The notes under the pieces are model-generated. The model saw nothing but the letters and a program-made list of their open reading frames with translations, was not told the origin of the DNA and ran no database searches. From contig NZ_JACHMI010000001.1 in the NCBI RefSeq assembly GCF_014207985.1, forward strand, positions 11,453,001 through 11,517,000: a stretch of DNA of 64,000 bases. The letters run 5' to 3'. The stretch is from Nonomuraea rubra (lineage in GTDB: Bacteria > Actinomycetota > Actinomycetes > Streptosporangiales > Streptosporangiaceae). Made by a program: the position numbers and the translations under genes. Below, piece by piece: positions 47,350 to 56,872 of this stretch; within the stretch, counting starts at the first letter, position 1, and the number at the start of each line of letters is the position of its first letter.

Positions 47350-47473
47350 GGCGAGTCAGATTCCACCGCAAACAGGTCACGTGCGGAAGAGCGATCGGCG
47401 GATCGTGTCATCCTGGTGACTGTTCAGGGCATTAGACTCGGGCAATCCATGAGCCCCTCGAAGGAACGGGATT

Positions 47474-48214
47474 ATGTCTTCTGGGTATGACCGTGTAGTG
47501 CAACCGGCGGCCGGTGACGAGGCCCTGGAGAACCACCTGGGTGGGGACGAGGCCAAGAACTATCGGCAGTACGAGTTCGACATGGTCGCCCCGCATGTCG
47601 GCCGGTCGATGCTGGAGATCGGCTCGGGGCTGGGCCACTTCGCGGAGCAGTTCCTGCCGCGGCTCGACCGGCTCGTGGTGAGCGACTTCGACCCCTACTG
47701 CGTCGAGCAGCTGGAGAAGCGCTTCGTGGACCGCGACGACATCAGCGTCCTGCAGTTCGGGCTGCCGACCGACATCCCGCTGGAGGACAAGGTCGACACC
47801 GTCGTCATGATGAACGTGCTGGAGCACATCGAGGACGACGCGGAGGCGCTGCGCTCGCTGGCGCGGGTGACGCTGCCGGGCGGGCGGATCATCATCTGGG
47901 TGCCCGGTTACATGCAGCTCTACGGGGACTTCGACCGCAAGGTGGGCCACGTCCAGCGGTACACGCCTAAGACGCTGGGCACCACGGTCGCCAAGGCGGG
48001 GCTCGACGTCGAGGTGCTCAAGCCGATCAACTTCCTGGGCGGCATCGCCTGGTGGGCGGCCGTGCGCCGGGGTGGCGTGGGCTACCCGGACCCGCGGCTG
48101 GTCAAGATCTACGACCGTACGGTGGTGCCGCTGACCAGGCTCATCGAGCGGTTCGTCACGCCGCCGTTCGGCCAGACGGTGTTCTGCGTGGCGCGCGTTC
48201 CGCAGAAGCGGTGA
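47474..48214 (+). CDS. SAM-dependent class I methyltransferase
   Basis: 246 residues. SAM motif I LEIGSGLGHFAEQFL, motif II VVSDFDPYCVEQLEKRF, and VVMMNVLEHIEDDAEALRSL. The C-terminal half (YMQLYGDFDRKVGHVQRYTP) resembles methyltransferases linked to glycan and lipid-linked sugar synthesis. AAGGA six bases before the ATG. The substrate cannot be told. Confidence 0.88.
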   Translation: MSSGYDRVVQPAAGDEALENHLGGDEAKNYRQYEFDMVAPHVGRSMLEIGSGLGHFAEQFLPRLDRLVVSDFDPYCVEQLEKRFVDRDDISVLQFGLPTDIPLEDKVDTVVMMNVLEHIEDDAEALRSLARVTLPGGRIIIWVPGYMQLYGDFDRKVGHVQRYTPKTLGTTVAKAGLDVEVLKPINFLGGIAWWAAVRRGGVGYPDPRLVKIYDRTVVPLTRLIERFVTPPFGQTVFCVARVPQKR

Positions 48215-48222
48215 CCACGCCG

Positions 48223-48252
48223 GGGCCGCCCCAGAGGATGGCGAGGCGGCCC
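48223..48252. terminator. Bidirectional hairpin between methyltransferase and sugar permease
   Basis: GGGCCGCC (48223-48230) pairs with GGCGGCCC (48245-48252) between the two convergent stop codons. Confidence 0.6.
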
Positions 48253-48259
48253 GGGCGGG

Positions 48260-49153
48260 CTACTTGATGGAGCCGGCGGTCAGACCGCCGACCACCTTCC
48301 GCTCGATCAGGGCGAACAGGATGATCACCGGGATGGTGGCGATCACCGAGCCGGCGAACAGGTTCTGCCAGTCCACCTGGTACTGCCCGATGAACGAGTT
48401 GAGCGCCACGGGGAGCGGCTGGTTCTCGGTCGTGGTGGTGAGGGTCAGCGCGACCACGAACTCGTTCCACGCGGCGATGAACGTGAAGATCAGCGCGGTG
48501 ATGACGCCGGGCATGGCCAGCGGCAGCGTGATCCTGAACAGTGCGCCGAAGCGCCCGTTCCCGTCGATGAAGGCGGCCTCCTCCAGCTCGCGCGGGATGG
48601 AGGAGAAGTACGCGTTCAGGATCCACACGGCGAAGGCCAGGTTGAAGCCGCCGTTGACGAGGATCAGCGCCCAGATCGAGTCGACCAGCCCGAACTGGAA
48701 GAACTCGCGGTAGATGCCGACCACCATGGCGGTGGGCTGGAACATCTGGGTGATCAGCACGAGGATCAGGAACGCGGTGCGGCCGCGGAAGTTGTGCCGG
48801 GCCGAGTAGTACGCGGCGGGCAGCGCGACCAGCAGCACGAGCAGGGTCGAGCCGGCCGCCACCTTGATCGTCACCCACAGGTTCCCAGCCAGGCCGCTGC
48901 CCCAGAAGTCGGTGAGGTTCGACCACACCCACTCCTCGGGCCAGAACGTTACGTCGCGCAGCGATTCCTGGGAGCGCAGCGAGGTCAGCAGCATGACCAC
49001 GTACGGGAACAGGAACAGGAACGCCACGACGTAGGCGGTGGCCGCGATGAGCACGGTCTTGAGCCTGGGCATCGCGCGGCGGGCGGCGCTCCGCCCGGGG
49101 CGGGCGTGGTGGTGATGGGGCTGGGCCTGCGCCGGCATGGTCTTGACGGCCAT
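48260..49153 (-). CDS. Carbohydrate ABC transporter permease, MalG type
   Basis: 297 residues from ATG 49153, which shares one base with the preceding stop (TGATG) and has AAGGAGG upstream. A His-rich N-terminus (QPHHHHARPGRS), six TM segments, and the permease EAA loop ELEEAAFIDGNGRFGALFRI. The C-terminus ends with the common KVVGGLTAGSIK. With the next two genes it forms a CUT1 sugar importer. Confidence 0.93.
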   Translation of the reverse strand: MAVKTMPAQAQPHHHHARPGRSAARRAMPRLKTVLIAATAYVVAFLFLFPYVVMLLTSLRSQESLRDVTFWPEEWVWSNLTDFWGSGLAGNLWVTIKVAAGSTLLVLLVALPAAYYSARHNFRGRTAFLILVLITQMFQPTAMVVGIYREFFQFGLVDSIWALILVNGGFNLAFAVWILNAYFSSIPRELEEAAFIDGNGRFGALFRITLPLAMPGVITALIFTFIAAWNEFVVALTLTTTTENQPLPVALNSFIGQYQVDWQNLFAGSVIATIPVIILFALIERKVVGGLTAGSIK

Positions 49154-50070
49154 CAGGCCACCTCCTTGTTCCACCGCGACACCTTGAGGAAGATCACCGT
49201 GAGGACGATCACCATGCCGAAGTTGACGACGGACATGGCGGCCGACTCGCCGATGTCGGAGCCCTTGAGGATGTACATGAGGATGGTCGAGGTGGCGGTC
49301 GAGTAGCCCGGCTGCCCGTGGGTCATGGCCCAGATGATCGGGAAGCTGTTGAAGACGTTCATGACGTTGATCAGGGCGGCCACGGTGAGCGCGGGTCGCA
49401 GCAGCGGCAGCGTGATCGACCAGTACGTCCGCAGGCGTCCTGCCCCGTCCATCCTGGCGGCCTCGTACACGTCGGCAGGGATCGTGGCGAGCCCGGCGAG
49501 CAGCGCGTACGTGGTGAACGGCACCGACACGAAGACGGCGACGAACACCAGCCACGGCATGGCGGTGGAGGCGTCGCCGAGCTGGTCGGCGGCGGCGCCG
49601 CCCATCGCGTCGATCAGCCCGAGCCGGACGCGGATCTGGTTGATCACGCCGACCTCGGGGTCGAGCATCCACTTGAAGATGATGGCCGTCATCAGCACCG
49701 ACGCGGCCCACGGCGCGATGAGCGCCCAGCGGGCCAGCTTGCGCAGCGGGAAGCGCTGGTTGAAGAGCTGGGCCAGGGCGAGCGAGATCAGCACGGTGAG
49801 CGCGACGACCGCGATCACCCAGATCACGCTGCGGAGCATGACGTCGGCGAAGTCCTTCTCGGCGAAGAGCTTCTCGTAGTTCGCGAACCCTGCCGACCCG
49901 CGCACCACGCCCAGCCGGCTGATCTCCAGGAACGAGGACCTGATCATCTCGACCACGGGCCAGAGCACGACCAGGGCGATCAGCACGATGGCGGGCCCGA
50001 TCCAGGCGAGGGGTTCGAGGGCGCGCAGGCCCCGCCTGGCGCGGGGCTTCTTCACATCCAGCGTTGTCAC
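49153..50070 (-). CDS. Carbohydrate ABC transporter permease, MalF type
   Basis: 305 residues from GTG 50070. Six TM segments; EAA loop DVYEAARMDGAGRLRTYWSI with the permease signature LPLLRPAL. Partner of the MalG-type subunit, with which it overlaps by one base. No ATPase gene is nearby, so it probably uses a shared MsiK-type ATPase as in other actinomycetes. Confidence 0.93.
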   Translation of the reverse strand: MTTLDVKKPRARRGLRALEPLAWIGPAIVLIALVVLWPVVEMIRSSFLEISRLGVVRGSAGFANYEKLFAEKDFADVMLRSVIWVIAVVALTVLISLALAQLFNQRFPLRKLARWALIAPWAASVLMTAIIFKWMLDPEVGVINQIRVRLGLIDAMGGAAADQLGDASTAMPWLVFVAVFVSVPFTTYALLAGLATIPADVYEAARMDGAGRLRTYWSITLPLLRPALTVAALINVMNVFNSFPIIWAMTHGQPGYSTATSTILMYILKGSDIGESAAMSVVNFGMVIVLTVIFLKVSRWNKEVA

Positions 50071-50096
50071 TCAAGCACCTTTCGCAAGGACGGCAC

Positions 50097-50117
50097 GGCC
50101 GGCTGGGTCAGCCGGCC
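50097..50117 (-). terminator. Intra-operon hairpin after the solute-binding gene
   Basis: GGCCGGCT (50097-50104) and AGCCGGCC (50110-50117) form a perfect stem between the binding-protein stop and the permease start. Such hairpins commonly raise the amount of binding protein over permease by protecting the upstream mRNA. Confidence 0.6.
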
Positions 50118-50137
50118 GCACCGTGGTCCTGCTGGGA

Positions 50138-51412
50138 TCAGCCGGCCGCTTCCGCGGTCTTCTGCAGCTCACCGAGGACCTTGGCCGGGTCGTCCTTGAC
50201 GGCCCCGCCGATGGTCTGCTTGATCGCCGGGTTCAGGGTGGCCCACTTGGGGTCCTGGAAGGGGTAGAAGCTGGCGTTGGGCAGGGCGTCGAGGAACGGC
50301 TTGAGCTTCTCGTCGCCGGACAGCTTCTGGATGCCGCCGTTGGTGACGGGCAGCAGCTTGTAGGTGTCGGAGATCTTCTGCGCGGCGGTGCCGGTGTAGA
50401 AGAAGTCGAAGAACTTCTTGATCTCGGCGGCGTGGCCGTTCTTGTTGAACGCCATGATCCAGTCCATGACGCCGAGCGTGGTGTCGAGCGGGCCGGCCTT
50501 GCCGGGGATGGGCGCGACGCCGTAGTTCTTCAGCCCGGCCGCGTCGAAGATCGGGATGGACATGGGGCCGCCGTTGACCATGCCGACCTTGCCCGCGCCG
50601 AAGTCCTCCCAGACCGTCTTGCGGTCCTTGGTGCCCGGGTTGGGGGTGGTCAGGCCGGCGTCGACCAGGCCCTTCATGTACGTGAACGTCTCGACGTTCT
50701 GCGGCGAGTTGATCGACCACTTGCCGGAGGCGTCCTTGTAGCCGCCGCCGTTGCCGAGCATCCACAGGAACGACTCGGCCTGGGCCTCCTCCTGGCCGAG
50801 CGGCAGGCCGAACGGCTGGGTCACGCCCTTGGCCTTCAGCTTCTCGGCCGCGGCCTTGAGCTCGTCCCACGTCTTCGGCGGCTCGGCGATGCCGGCCTGC
50901 TCGAACAGGTCCTTGTTGTAGAACAGGGCGCGGGCGGAGGAGACGAACGGGATGCCGTACGCGGTGCCGTCCACCTTGCCGAACTCGGCGAACTTCTGCA
51001 GCATGTCGCCGGAGACGTTCGGGGACAGGACCTCGTCCACCTTGTAGAGCAGGCCGTCCTGGACGAAGCCGGAGTAGTCGCCGGTCTGCAGGATGTCCGG
51101 GATCTGCCCGTTCTGCACCATGGTGGCGACTTGCTTGTCGATGTCGTTCCAGTTGATGACCTGGACGTCGACCTTGATGTTCGGGTTGGCCTTGGTGAAC
51201 TCCTCGGTGACGCCCTTCCAGAACGTCTCGCCGGAGTTCGGCTTGCCGGGGCCGTCGCCGTAGTCGGCCGCGACCATCTTCAGCGTGACCTGGCCGTCGC
51301 CGGCCGCCTGGGTGTCGCCGCCGGAACCGCCGGAGCCGCCGGAACCGCAAGCGGACAGGACCAGCATCGTGGCAAGGCCGAGAGCGGCGCCGCCCACAAG
51401 CTTGATGTTCAC
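50138..51412 (-). CDS. Sugar-binding lipoprotein of the ABC importer
   Basis: 424 residues. Lipobox LSAC (Cys 22) and a GSGGSGG linker. SBP_bac_1 fold, with KANPNIKVDVQVINWNDIDK, PDILQTGDYSGF and GGYKDASGKWSINSPQNVET. It captures an oligosaccharide and feeds the permeases downstream; which sugar is unknown. Confidence 0.92.
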   Translation of the reverse strand: MNIKLVGGAALGLATMLVLSACGSGGSGGSGGDTQAAGDGQVTLKMVAADYGDGPGKPNSGETFWKGVTEEFTKANPNIKVDVQVINWNDIDKQVATMVQNGQIPDILQTGDYSGFVQDGLLYKVDEVLSPNVSGDMLQKFAEFGKVDGTAYGIPFVSSARALFYNKDLFEQAGIAEPPKTWDELKAAAEKLKAKGVTQPFGLPLGQEEAQAESFLWMLGNGGGYKDASGKWSINSPQNVETFTYMKGLVDAGLTTPNPGTKDRKTVWEDFGAGKVGMVNGGPMSIPIFDAAGLKNYGVAPIPGKAGPLDTTLGVMDWIMAFNKNGHAAEIKKFFDFFYTGTAAQKISDTYKLLPVTNGGIQKLSGDEKLKPFLDALPNASFYPFQDPKWATLNPAIKQTIGGAVKDDPAKVLGELQKTAEAAG

Positions 51413-51510
51413 TGGAGATACCGCCTTCTCGTCGGACGGGTCCTACTGGTCCGTACCAGCCAACGGGACCCCGCCCAGGGGGATGAGCACGCGGGCCGGC
51501 AGATGCCCGC

Positions 51511-51522
51511 GTTTGCGCAAGC
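51511..51522 (-). promoter_or_regulatory. LacI-type operator candidate
   Basis: GTTTGCGCAAGC, with a perfect TTGCGCAA core. It lies about 15-27 bases downstream of the predicted transcription start of the sugar operon, a position suited for repression. No LacI regulator is encoded nearby. Confidence 0.5.
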
Positions 51523-51545
51523 GTAAGCCGGAGTTCAGCAGCCGG

Positions 51546-51573
51546 TCTATACCGCCCTGTCTCGGTTTGGCAA
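51546..51573 (-). promoter_or_regulatory. Promoter of the sugar ABC operon
   Basis: On the minus strand TTGCCA (51568-51573), 16 bases, TATAGA (51546-51551). Start expected near 51539, about 125 bases before the binding-protein gene. Confidence 0.65.
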
Positions 51574-51615
51574 CACTCGGGCCGCGAGGGCCGCACACGT
51601 GGTCTAGACCGGATG

Positions 51616-53487
51616 TCAGAGGATCTTGCGGCGGACGTTCTCCCCGCCCTCGGGGGCGCCGATCCACGGGCCCTCGATCGACGGGTCGAGGATGCCTTCC
51701 TCGACGAAGGTGTAGCGGCCGTCGAGCACGTAGCCGGCCACCCGTACGTCGTGGTTGTCGCTGTTGTCCCACAGCCGGTCGAACAGCGTGTCCACCCGGC
51801 GCCTGGACTGCCGGCAGAACGTGTCGGCCAGCTCGTACGGCCGGCGCCCCAGGTCCTTGGAGTCCTCCGCGGCCTTGAGGCAGACGGCGGTCATCGCGTA
51901 CAGCTCGGCCCCGATGTCCACGATCCTGCCCAGGAACGACTGCTTGTGCTCCAGCTTGCCCTGCCAGCGGGACATGCCGTAGAAGGTGGACCTGGCCAGC
52001 TTCCTGCTGGTCCGCTCCACGAAGCGCAGGTGGGCGGCCAGCGGGCCGAAGTCGGCGTACGCGGTGGGCAGGTTGCCGGTGCCGGCCACCAGCGTGGGCA
52101 GCCACTTGGCGTAGAAGCGGCTGGCCCGGCGCAGGGCCTGGGCGCGCTCCTGGCGGCTGGCCTCGGGGTTGATCAGCTCGCCGGCGGCCGACAGGTGCGC
52201 GTCCACCGCCTCCCGGGTGATCGCCAGCCGCATGATCTCGGAGGAGCCCTCGAAGATGCGGTTGATGCGCGAGTCGCGCAGCATCTGCTCGGCGGGCACC
52301 CCGCGCTCGCCCCTGGCGGCCAGCGACTCGGCGGTCTCGTAGCCGCGCCCGCCGCGCATCTGGACCAGCTCGTCCAGCACCTCGTACGACAGCTCCGAGG
52401 CGAACAGCTTGGCCAGCGCCGCCTCGATCCTGATGTCGTTGCGCCTGTCGTCGGCCAGGCGGGCGGTCAGCTCGCAGACGGCCTCGACGGCGTACGCGGT
52501 GGCCACGATGAAGGCGACCTTGGTGGCCACGGCCTCGTGCAGGCCGACCTTGCGCCCCCACTGCACGCGCTCGTTGCCCCACTCGCGGGCGATCTTGACG
52601 GCCCACTTGGCGTTGCCCGCGCAGGTGGCGGGCAGGGACAGGCGCCCGGTGTTGAGCGTGGTGAGCGCGATGCGCAGGCCCTCGCCCTCCTTGCCGATGA
52701 GGTTCCGGGCGGGCACCCTGACCTGGGAGAACTCGGTCACGCCGTTCTCGATGCCGCGCAGGCCCATGAACGTGTTGCGCCGCTTGACCGTGATGCCCGG
52801 CGTGTCGGCCTCGACCACGAACGCGCTGATCTTCTTGCCGGTCCTGGCCATGACCACCAGCAGGTCGGCGATGACGCCGTTCGTGGTCCACAGCTTGACG
52901 CCGTCGAGCACGTAGTCGTCGCCGTCGCGCACGGCGGTGGTGGCCAGCCGCGCCGGGTCCGAGCCGACGTCCGGCTCGGTCAGCAGGAACGCCGAGATCT
53001 CCCCCGCCGCGCACCTGGGCAGGAACTCGCGCTTCTGCTCCTCGGTGCCGAACAGCTTGAGCGGCTGCGGCACCCCGATCGACTGGTGCGCCGACAGCAG
53101 CGTGGCCAGCGCCGGGCAGTAGGAGCCGACGAGCATGAGGGCCCGGCAGTAGTACAGGTACGGCAGGCCCAGGCCGCCGTACTCCTCCTTGATCGTGATC
53201 CCGAACGCGCCGAGCTCCGCCAGCCCCTTCACCACGTCGTCGGGCACCTGCGCGGTCCGCTCGACGAGCGCCGGATCGACGCGCGCGTCGAGGAAGCGGC
53301 GCACCGCCCTGACGAACTCCTCCCCCTTCTTGGTCGCCTCGCCGGGCGGCGTGGGCGCCGGATACACCAGGTCCATCCGGAAGTCGCCGAGGAAGAGCTG
53401 CTTGGCGAAGCTCGGGCGCGCCCACTCCCTCTCCCGAGCCTGCTCGCCGACCTGCCTGGACTCCGCGTACTTGGCGTGCTGGGTCAT
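51616..53487 (-). CDS. Acyl-CoA dehydrogenase
   Basis: 623 residues, longer than the classic 380-residue form. ACAD N-terminal, middle (LLTEPDVGSDPARLATTAVR and FSQVRVPARNLIGKEGEG) and C-terminal domains (VQMRGGRGYETAES, then MLRDSRINRIFEGSSEIMRL) are followed by about 180 residues of extra helical sequence. FAD-dependent beta-oxidation type. Similar long forms in mycobacteria are annotated FadE. ATG at 53487 after GGGAGGG. Confidence 0.9.
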   Translation of the reverse strand: MTQHAKYAESRQVGEQAREREWARPSFAKQLFLGDFRMDLVYPAPTPPGEATKKGEEFVRAVRRFLDARVDPALVERTAQVPDDVVKGLAELGAFGITIKEEYGGLGLPYLYYCRALMLVGSYCPALATLLSAHQSIGVPQPLKLFGTEEQKREFLPRCAAGEISAFLLTEPDVGSDPARLATTAVRDGDDYVLDGVKLWTTNGVIADLLVVMARTGKKISAFVVEADTPGITVKRRNTFMGLRGIENGVTEFSQVRVPARNLIGKEGEGLRIALTTLNTGRLSLPATCAGNAKWAVKIAREWGNERVQWGRKVGLHEAVATKVAFIVATAYAVEAVCELTARLADDRRNDIRIEAALAKLFASELSYEVLDELVQMRGGRGYETAESLAARGERGVPAEQMLRDSRINRIFEGSSEIMRLAITREAVDAHLSAAGELINPEASRQERAQALRRASRFYAKWLPTLVAGTGNLPTAYADFGPLAAHLRFVERTSRKLARSTFYGMSRWQGKLEHKQSFLGRIVDIGAELYAMTAVCLKAAEDSKDLGRRPYELADTFCRQSRRRVDTLFDRLWDNSDNHDVRVAGYVLDGRYTFVEEGILDPSIEGPWIGAPEGGENVRRKIL

Positions 53488-53556
53488 GGCACCCTCCCGA
53501 CGTCGCGCCGTCTGATGCTCATGTGTACTGCCCGCCTGACGGCGCCCTGTCGCCGT

Positions 53557-54780
53557 TTATAGCCCGATTTTGTAGGAACGGCGAGGGTTGAGGCCGGTCG
53601 CCGCGAGCGCCACCGCGCCGAGCACGGCCGGCACCAGCAGGTACGCCCCGCAGAACGCCAGCCCCAGCAGCGACATCCCGGTCCCCACGATCGCCGTGAC
53701 CCGGTGGCGGCCCGCCGGCAACATCCGTACCGCCGCCGCCACCCCCGCCGACGTGACCGCCGCCAGGCACGCCGAGGTGGCCCGCATCAGCAGGTCCAGA
53801 TCCACCGCCCACACCAGCACCGGCACGCTGAGCGCCAGCACCAGCCCGAGACTCCGGTACGGCGTCTGCCCCGGCGCCCCGCCCCTGGCGAACCAGCGCG
53901 GCAGCGCCCCGTCCGCCGCCAGCGCCGCGCCGAGCCTCGCCGCCCCGGCGAGGTAGGTGTTGACCGCGCCGAAGGTCAGCAGCACCGCCACCACCCCGGT
54001 CACCGGGCGGGCGACGGGCCCGAGGCCGAGCTCCAGCATCCCGGTGAGCGGCACGGCGGACATGTCCGCGCCGAGCACGCCGACGGAGGTGACGGAGACG
54101 CCCGCGTACAGCAGGCCGATCACCACGAGGGTCGCGGCGGTGGCGCGCAGCAGGCCGTTCCTGCCGGCGAACTCGCCCGACAGGTGGCTGGCCGCCTCCC
54201 AGCCCACGAAGGCGAACATGAGCACCCCGGCCGCGCCGGCCACGCCCGCCAGGCCGTACGGGGCGAAGGGGGTGAAGTTGGCCGGGTCGGCGTGCGGGGC
54301 GGCGCTGATCACCGCCGTGGCCAGCAGCGCGACGAGGAGGGCGACGAAGCCGATCTGCAGCCGTCCGGACGTGCGCAGCCCCGCGGCGTTGGCGGCGAAC
54401 GCGGCGGCCAGGATGAGGCACGCGGCCAGGGTGGCGTCCAGGCCCAGGCACGCCTCGACGTACTGGCCGCCGACGAGCGCGCCGGCGACCGTACCGATCG
54501 GGACGGCGCCGTAGAACCACCAGCCGGTCACCGCGGCGGCGCGGCGGCCGAACGCGAGGCCGACGACGGCGGCCACGCCCCCGCCGCCGGGGTAACGCGT
54601 GCCGAGCGCGGCGAACGTCAGCGCGACGGGCACGCTCAGCGCCAGCATCCCCGCCCAGGCCAGCACCGACGCCGGCCCGGCCGAGGCGGCGGCCAGGTGC
54701 GGCAGCACCAGCATGCCCGGCCCCAGCACGGCTCCGACGAGAAGCGCAGTGCCGTGCCATGCCCCCATATGTCCATTCAT
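53557..54780 (-). CDS. APC-family amino acid permease
   Basis: 407 residues from ATG 54780; an ATG four codons in (54768) is an alternative. About twelve TM segments, with the APC motif LLVGAVLGPGMLVLPHLAAA in TM1 and a conserved VGWEAASHLSGE in TM6. It is divergent from an Lrp/AsnC regulator, which suggests amino-acid-responsive export or import. Confidence 0.85.
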   Translation of the reverse strand: MNGHMGAWHGTALLVGAVLGPGMLVLPHLAAASAGPASVLAWAGMLALSVPVALTFAALGTRYPGGGGVAAVVGLAFGRRAAAVTGWWFYGAVPIGTVAGALVGGQYVEACLGLDATLAACLILAAAFAANAAGLRTSGRLQIGFVALLVALLATAVISAAPHADPANFTPFAPYGLAGVAGAAGVLMFAFVGWEAASHLSGEFAGRNGLLRATAATLVVIGLLYAGVSVTSVGVLGADMSAVPLTGMLELGLGPVARPVTGVVAVLLTFGAVNTYLAGAARLGAALAADGALPRWFARGGAPGQTPYRSLGLVLALSVPVLVWAVDLDLLMRATSACLAAVTSAGVAAAVRMLPAGRHRVTAIVGTGMSLLGLAFCGAYLLVPAVLGAVALAATGLNPRRSYKIGL

Positions 54781-54796
54781 GTCGCTGAAAGTAGCT

Positions 54797-54836
54797 CGAA
54801 CATTCGGCTTGATCGGGTGCTGAGCGAACGTTCGGC
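54797..54836. promoter_or_regulatory. Lrp/AsnC operator pair
   Basis: CGAACATTCGGC (54797-54808) and CGAACGTTCGGC (54825-54836) are near-identical direct repeats, 28 bases apart, each nearly palindromic. They lie between the divergent permease and regulator genes, as expected for an Lrp-type site. Confidence 0.65.
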
Positions 54837-54861
54837 CGGAATGGCGTGCGAACCTGGGCAC

Positions 54862-55323
54862 ATGGACGAACTTGATTCGGCGATCATACGGCTGCTCCAA
54901 ACGGATGCTCGGCAGTCCAACCGCGAGCTGGCCCGGCAGCTCGGCATCGCCCCCTCCACCTGCCTGGAACGGGTCAGGTCGCTGACCAGACGCGGCGTGA
55001 TCCGCGGCTACCACGCCGACATCGACCCGGCGGCGCTCAACCGCGGCGTGCAGGCGATGGTCTCGGTGCAGGTCCGGCCGCTGAGCCGGGCGGTGATCAA
55101 CACGTTCAAGGAGTCGGCGGCGGCCATGCCGGAGGTGCTGAGCGTGTTCGTGCTGGCCGGCGGGGACGACTTCCTGCTGCACGTGGGGGTGCGGGATCTC
55201 GATCACCTGCACGGGTTCCTGCTCGACCGGCTGAGCAAGCGCAAGGAGATTGTGGGGTTCCGGACGTCGGTGGTGTTCCAGCAGGTGCAGAAGGCGGTGC
55301 CGACGCGGCTGGAGGACACCTGA
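54862..55323 (+). CDS. Lrp/AsnC family regulator
   Basis: 153 residues from ATG 54862 (MDELDSAIIRLLQTDARQSN). N-terminal helix-turn-helix (RELARQLGIAPSTCLERVRS) and C-terminal RAM ligand domain (VQAMVSVQVRPLSRAVINTF, then LAGGDDFLLHVGVRDLDHLH). An ATG seven codons earlier is possible. It likely controls the divergent permease. Confidence 0.9.
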   Translation: MDELDSAIIRLLQTDARQSNRELARQLGIAPSTCLERVRSLTRRGVIRGYHADIDPAALNRGVQAMVSVQVRPLSRAVINTFKESAAAMPEVLSVFVLAGGDDFLLHVGVRDLDHLHGFLLDRLSKRKEIVGFRTSVVFQQVQKAVPTRLEDT

Positions 55324-55393
55324 CTTTCGACAGGGGTGCTTCTGGACGGTCGGCGGATACGCGGCAGGGCCCCTGCTTCCTAGGTTCTTCCCC

Positions 55394-56809
55394 GTGAAAC
55401 TCCTTCTCGCCCTCGCCCTGACCCTCACCCCGGCCCCCGCGCCCGAGCTGACGCCCGCCGCCATCGACGCCTACCTCCAGGAGGCGATGGAATCCACCGG
55501 GGTGCCGGGACTGTCCGTGGTCGTGACCCGCAGCGACGAGGTCGTGCACGCGGCCGGGTACGGGCACGACTCCGACGGGCGGCCGATGACCGCCGGCACG
55601 CCGATGCGGGTGGCGTCCGTCAGCAAGTCGTTCACCGCCATGGCCGTCATGACGCTCGTGGAGCGCGGGAAGATCTCGCTGGACTCGCCGGTGGCCGCGC
55701 AGCTGCCCGGCTTCACGATGGCCGATCCCCGGGCGGCGCGGATCACCGTACGGCAACTGCTGAACCAGACCTCCGGCCTGTCGGACAGCACCGTGGACAT
55801 CGCCGCCACCGAGGAGGCCGGCTCGCTGGCCGACTACACCGCCCGCCTGGCCGAGTCCCGGCTCGCCGCCGACCCCGGCACCCGCTACGAGTACTGCAAC
55901 GTCAACTACGACCTGGCGGCGCGGCTGGTGGAGGTGGCGAGCGGGCGGCGGTTCGGGGACTACCTGCGGGATCGGGTGTTCGGGCCGCTCGGCATGACGT
56001 CCAGCGCGGTCTCCGCGCAGGTCGTCCGGCCCGCTCATGGCTACAACTCCCTCTTCGGGGCCTGGCTGCCCCGGCCGGAGCTCGACGGGTTCCACGACGA
56101 CAGCGGGGCGGGCGGGGTCATCACGACGGCCGCCGACATGGGGAAATGGCTGATCGCGCAGGCGGGCGACGGGCGGCCGCTGGTCGGGCGGCAGAGCCTG
56201 GAGGTCATGCACCAGCCCTCGAAGCTGCGCCCGTACGGGATGGGGTGGGGCATCGAGGACAACGGGCAGCTCGTGCACTCAGGGAACCTGTTCACCTACA
56301 ACGCCGTCGAGGCCGTCTCGCCGAAGACCGGCTACGGGTTCGCGGTGATGACCAACAACGCGACGCTGTACGACCCGACGTACGACATCATGCTCGGGCT
56401 CACGGCGATGAGCGAGGGCAGGGCGCCGGAGGGGCCGGGCAACGAACGGCAACTCTTCGAGGCGGCGCTGGCGGCGTTCGCGCTGGTCGCGGCCGGGCTG
56501 GGCGCCATGGGGGTGGCGCGGGCGCGGCGCTGGGCCGCCCGCAGGCCGGGGCGGCCGTGGTGGCGGATCGGGCTGCGGCTGCTGCCGGCGCTCGTCCCGG
56601 TCGCGGTGCTGGTCGGATATCCGGACCTGGTGTCCGTCCTGGTGAACGGGCGGACGGTCACCTGGGCGCAGCTCACCTACTTCCCGGCGCCGCTGTCGGT
56701 CACGGTGCTGGTCGCGGCGCTCGCGGGACTGGGCGTGACGGTCGCCCGCCTTCGTGCCCTTCGCCAGGTCCATGGTGACAGGCTTCGAACGGCACCCGAT
56801 GCGACCTGA
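55394..56809 (+). CDS. Serine beta-lactamase/penicillin-binding-type hydrolase with membrane domain
   Basis: 471 residues from GTG 55394. Signal-like N-terminus (KLLLALALTLTPAPAP). Active-site SxxK is SVSK in RVASVSKSFTAMAVM, the YxN is in RYEYCNVNYDLA, and the third motif is HSG (QLVHSGN). Residues beyond about 345 contain three TM segments. It probably acts on peptides or esters at the cell surface; a beta-lactam resistance role is not shown. Confidence 0.85.
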   Translation: MKLLLALALTLTPAPAPELTPAAIDAYLQEAMESTGVPGLSVVVTRSDEVVHAAGYGHDSDGRPMTAGTPMRVASVSKSFTAMAVMTLVERGKISLDSPVAAQLPGFTMADPRAARITVRQLLNQTSGLSDSTVDIAATEEAGSLADYTARLAESRLAADPGTRYEYCNVNYDLAARLVEVASGRRFGDYLRDRVFGPLGMTSSAVSAQVVRPAHGYNSLFGAWLPRPELDGFHDDSGAGGVITTAADMGKWLIAQAGDGRPLVGRQSLEVMHQPSKLRPYGMGWGIEDNGQLVHSGNLFTYNAVEAVSPKTGYGFAVMTNNATLYDPTYDIMLGLTAMSEGRAPEGPGNERQLFEAALAAFALVAAGLGAMGVARARRWAARRPGRPWWRIGLRLLPALVPVAVLVGYPDLVSVLVNGRTVTWAQLTYFPAPLSVTVLVAALAGLGVTVARLRALRQVHGDRLRTAPDAT

Positions 56810-56872
56810 CTTGTAAGCCTTTCGTCGGTTCTCACCAAGTACGGGTGTAGATCGACGAAGGGAGCAAGGCCG

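Noticed and set aside
53704..55323. 539-codon plus-strand frame containing the Lrp gene
   Set aside because: The first ~380 codons are antisense to the APC permease. Only the part from 54862 encodes a real regulator.
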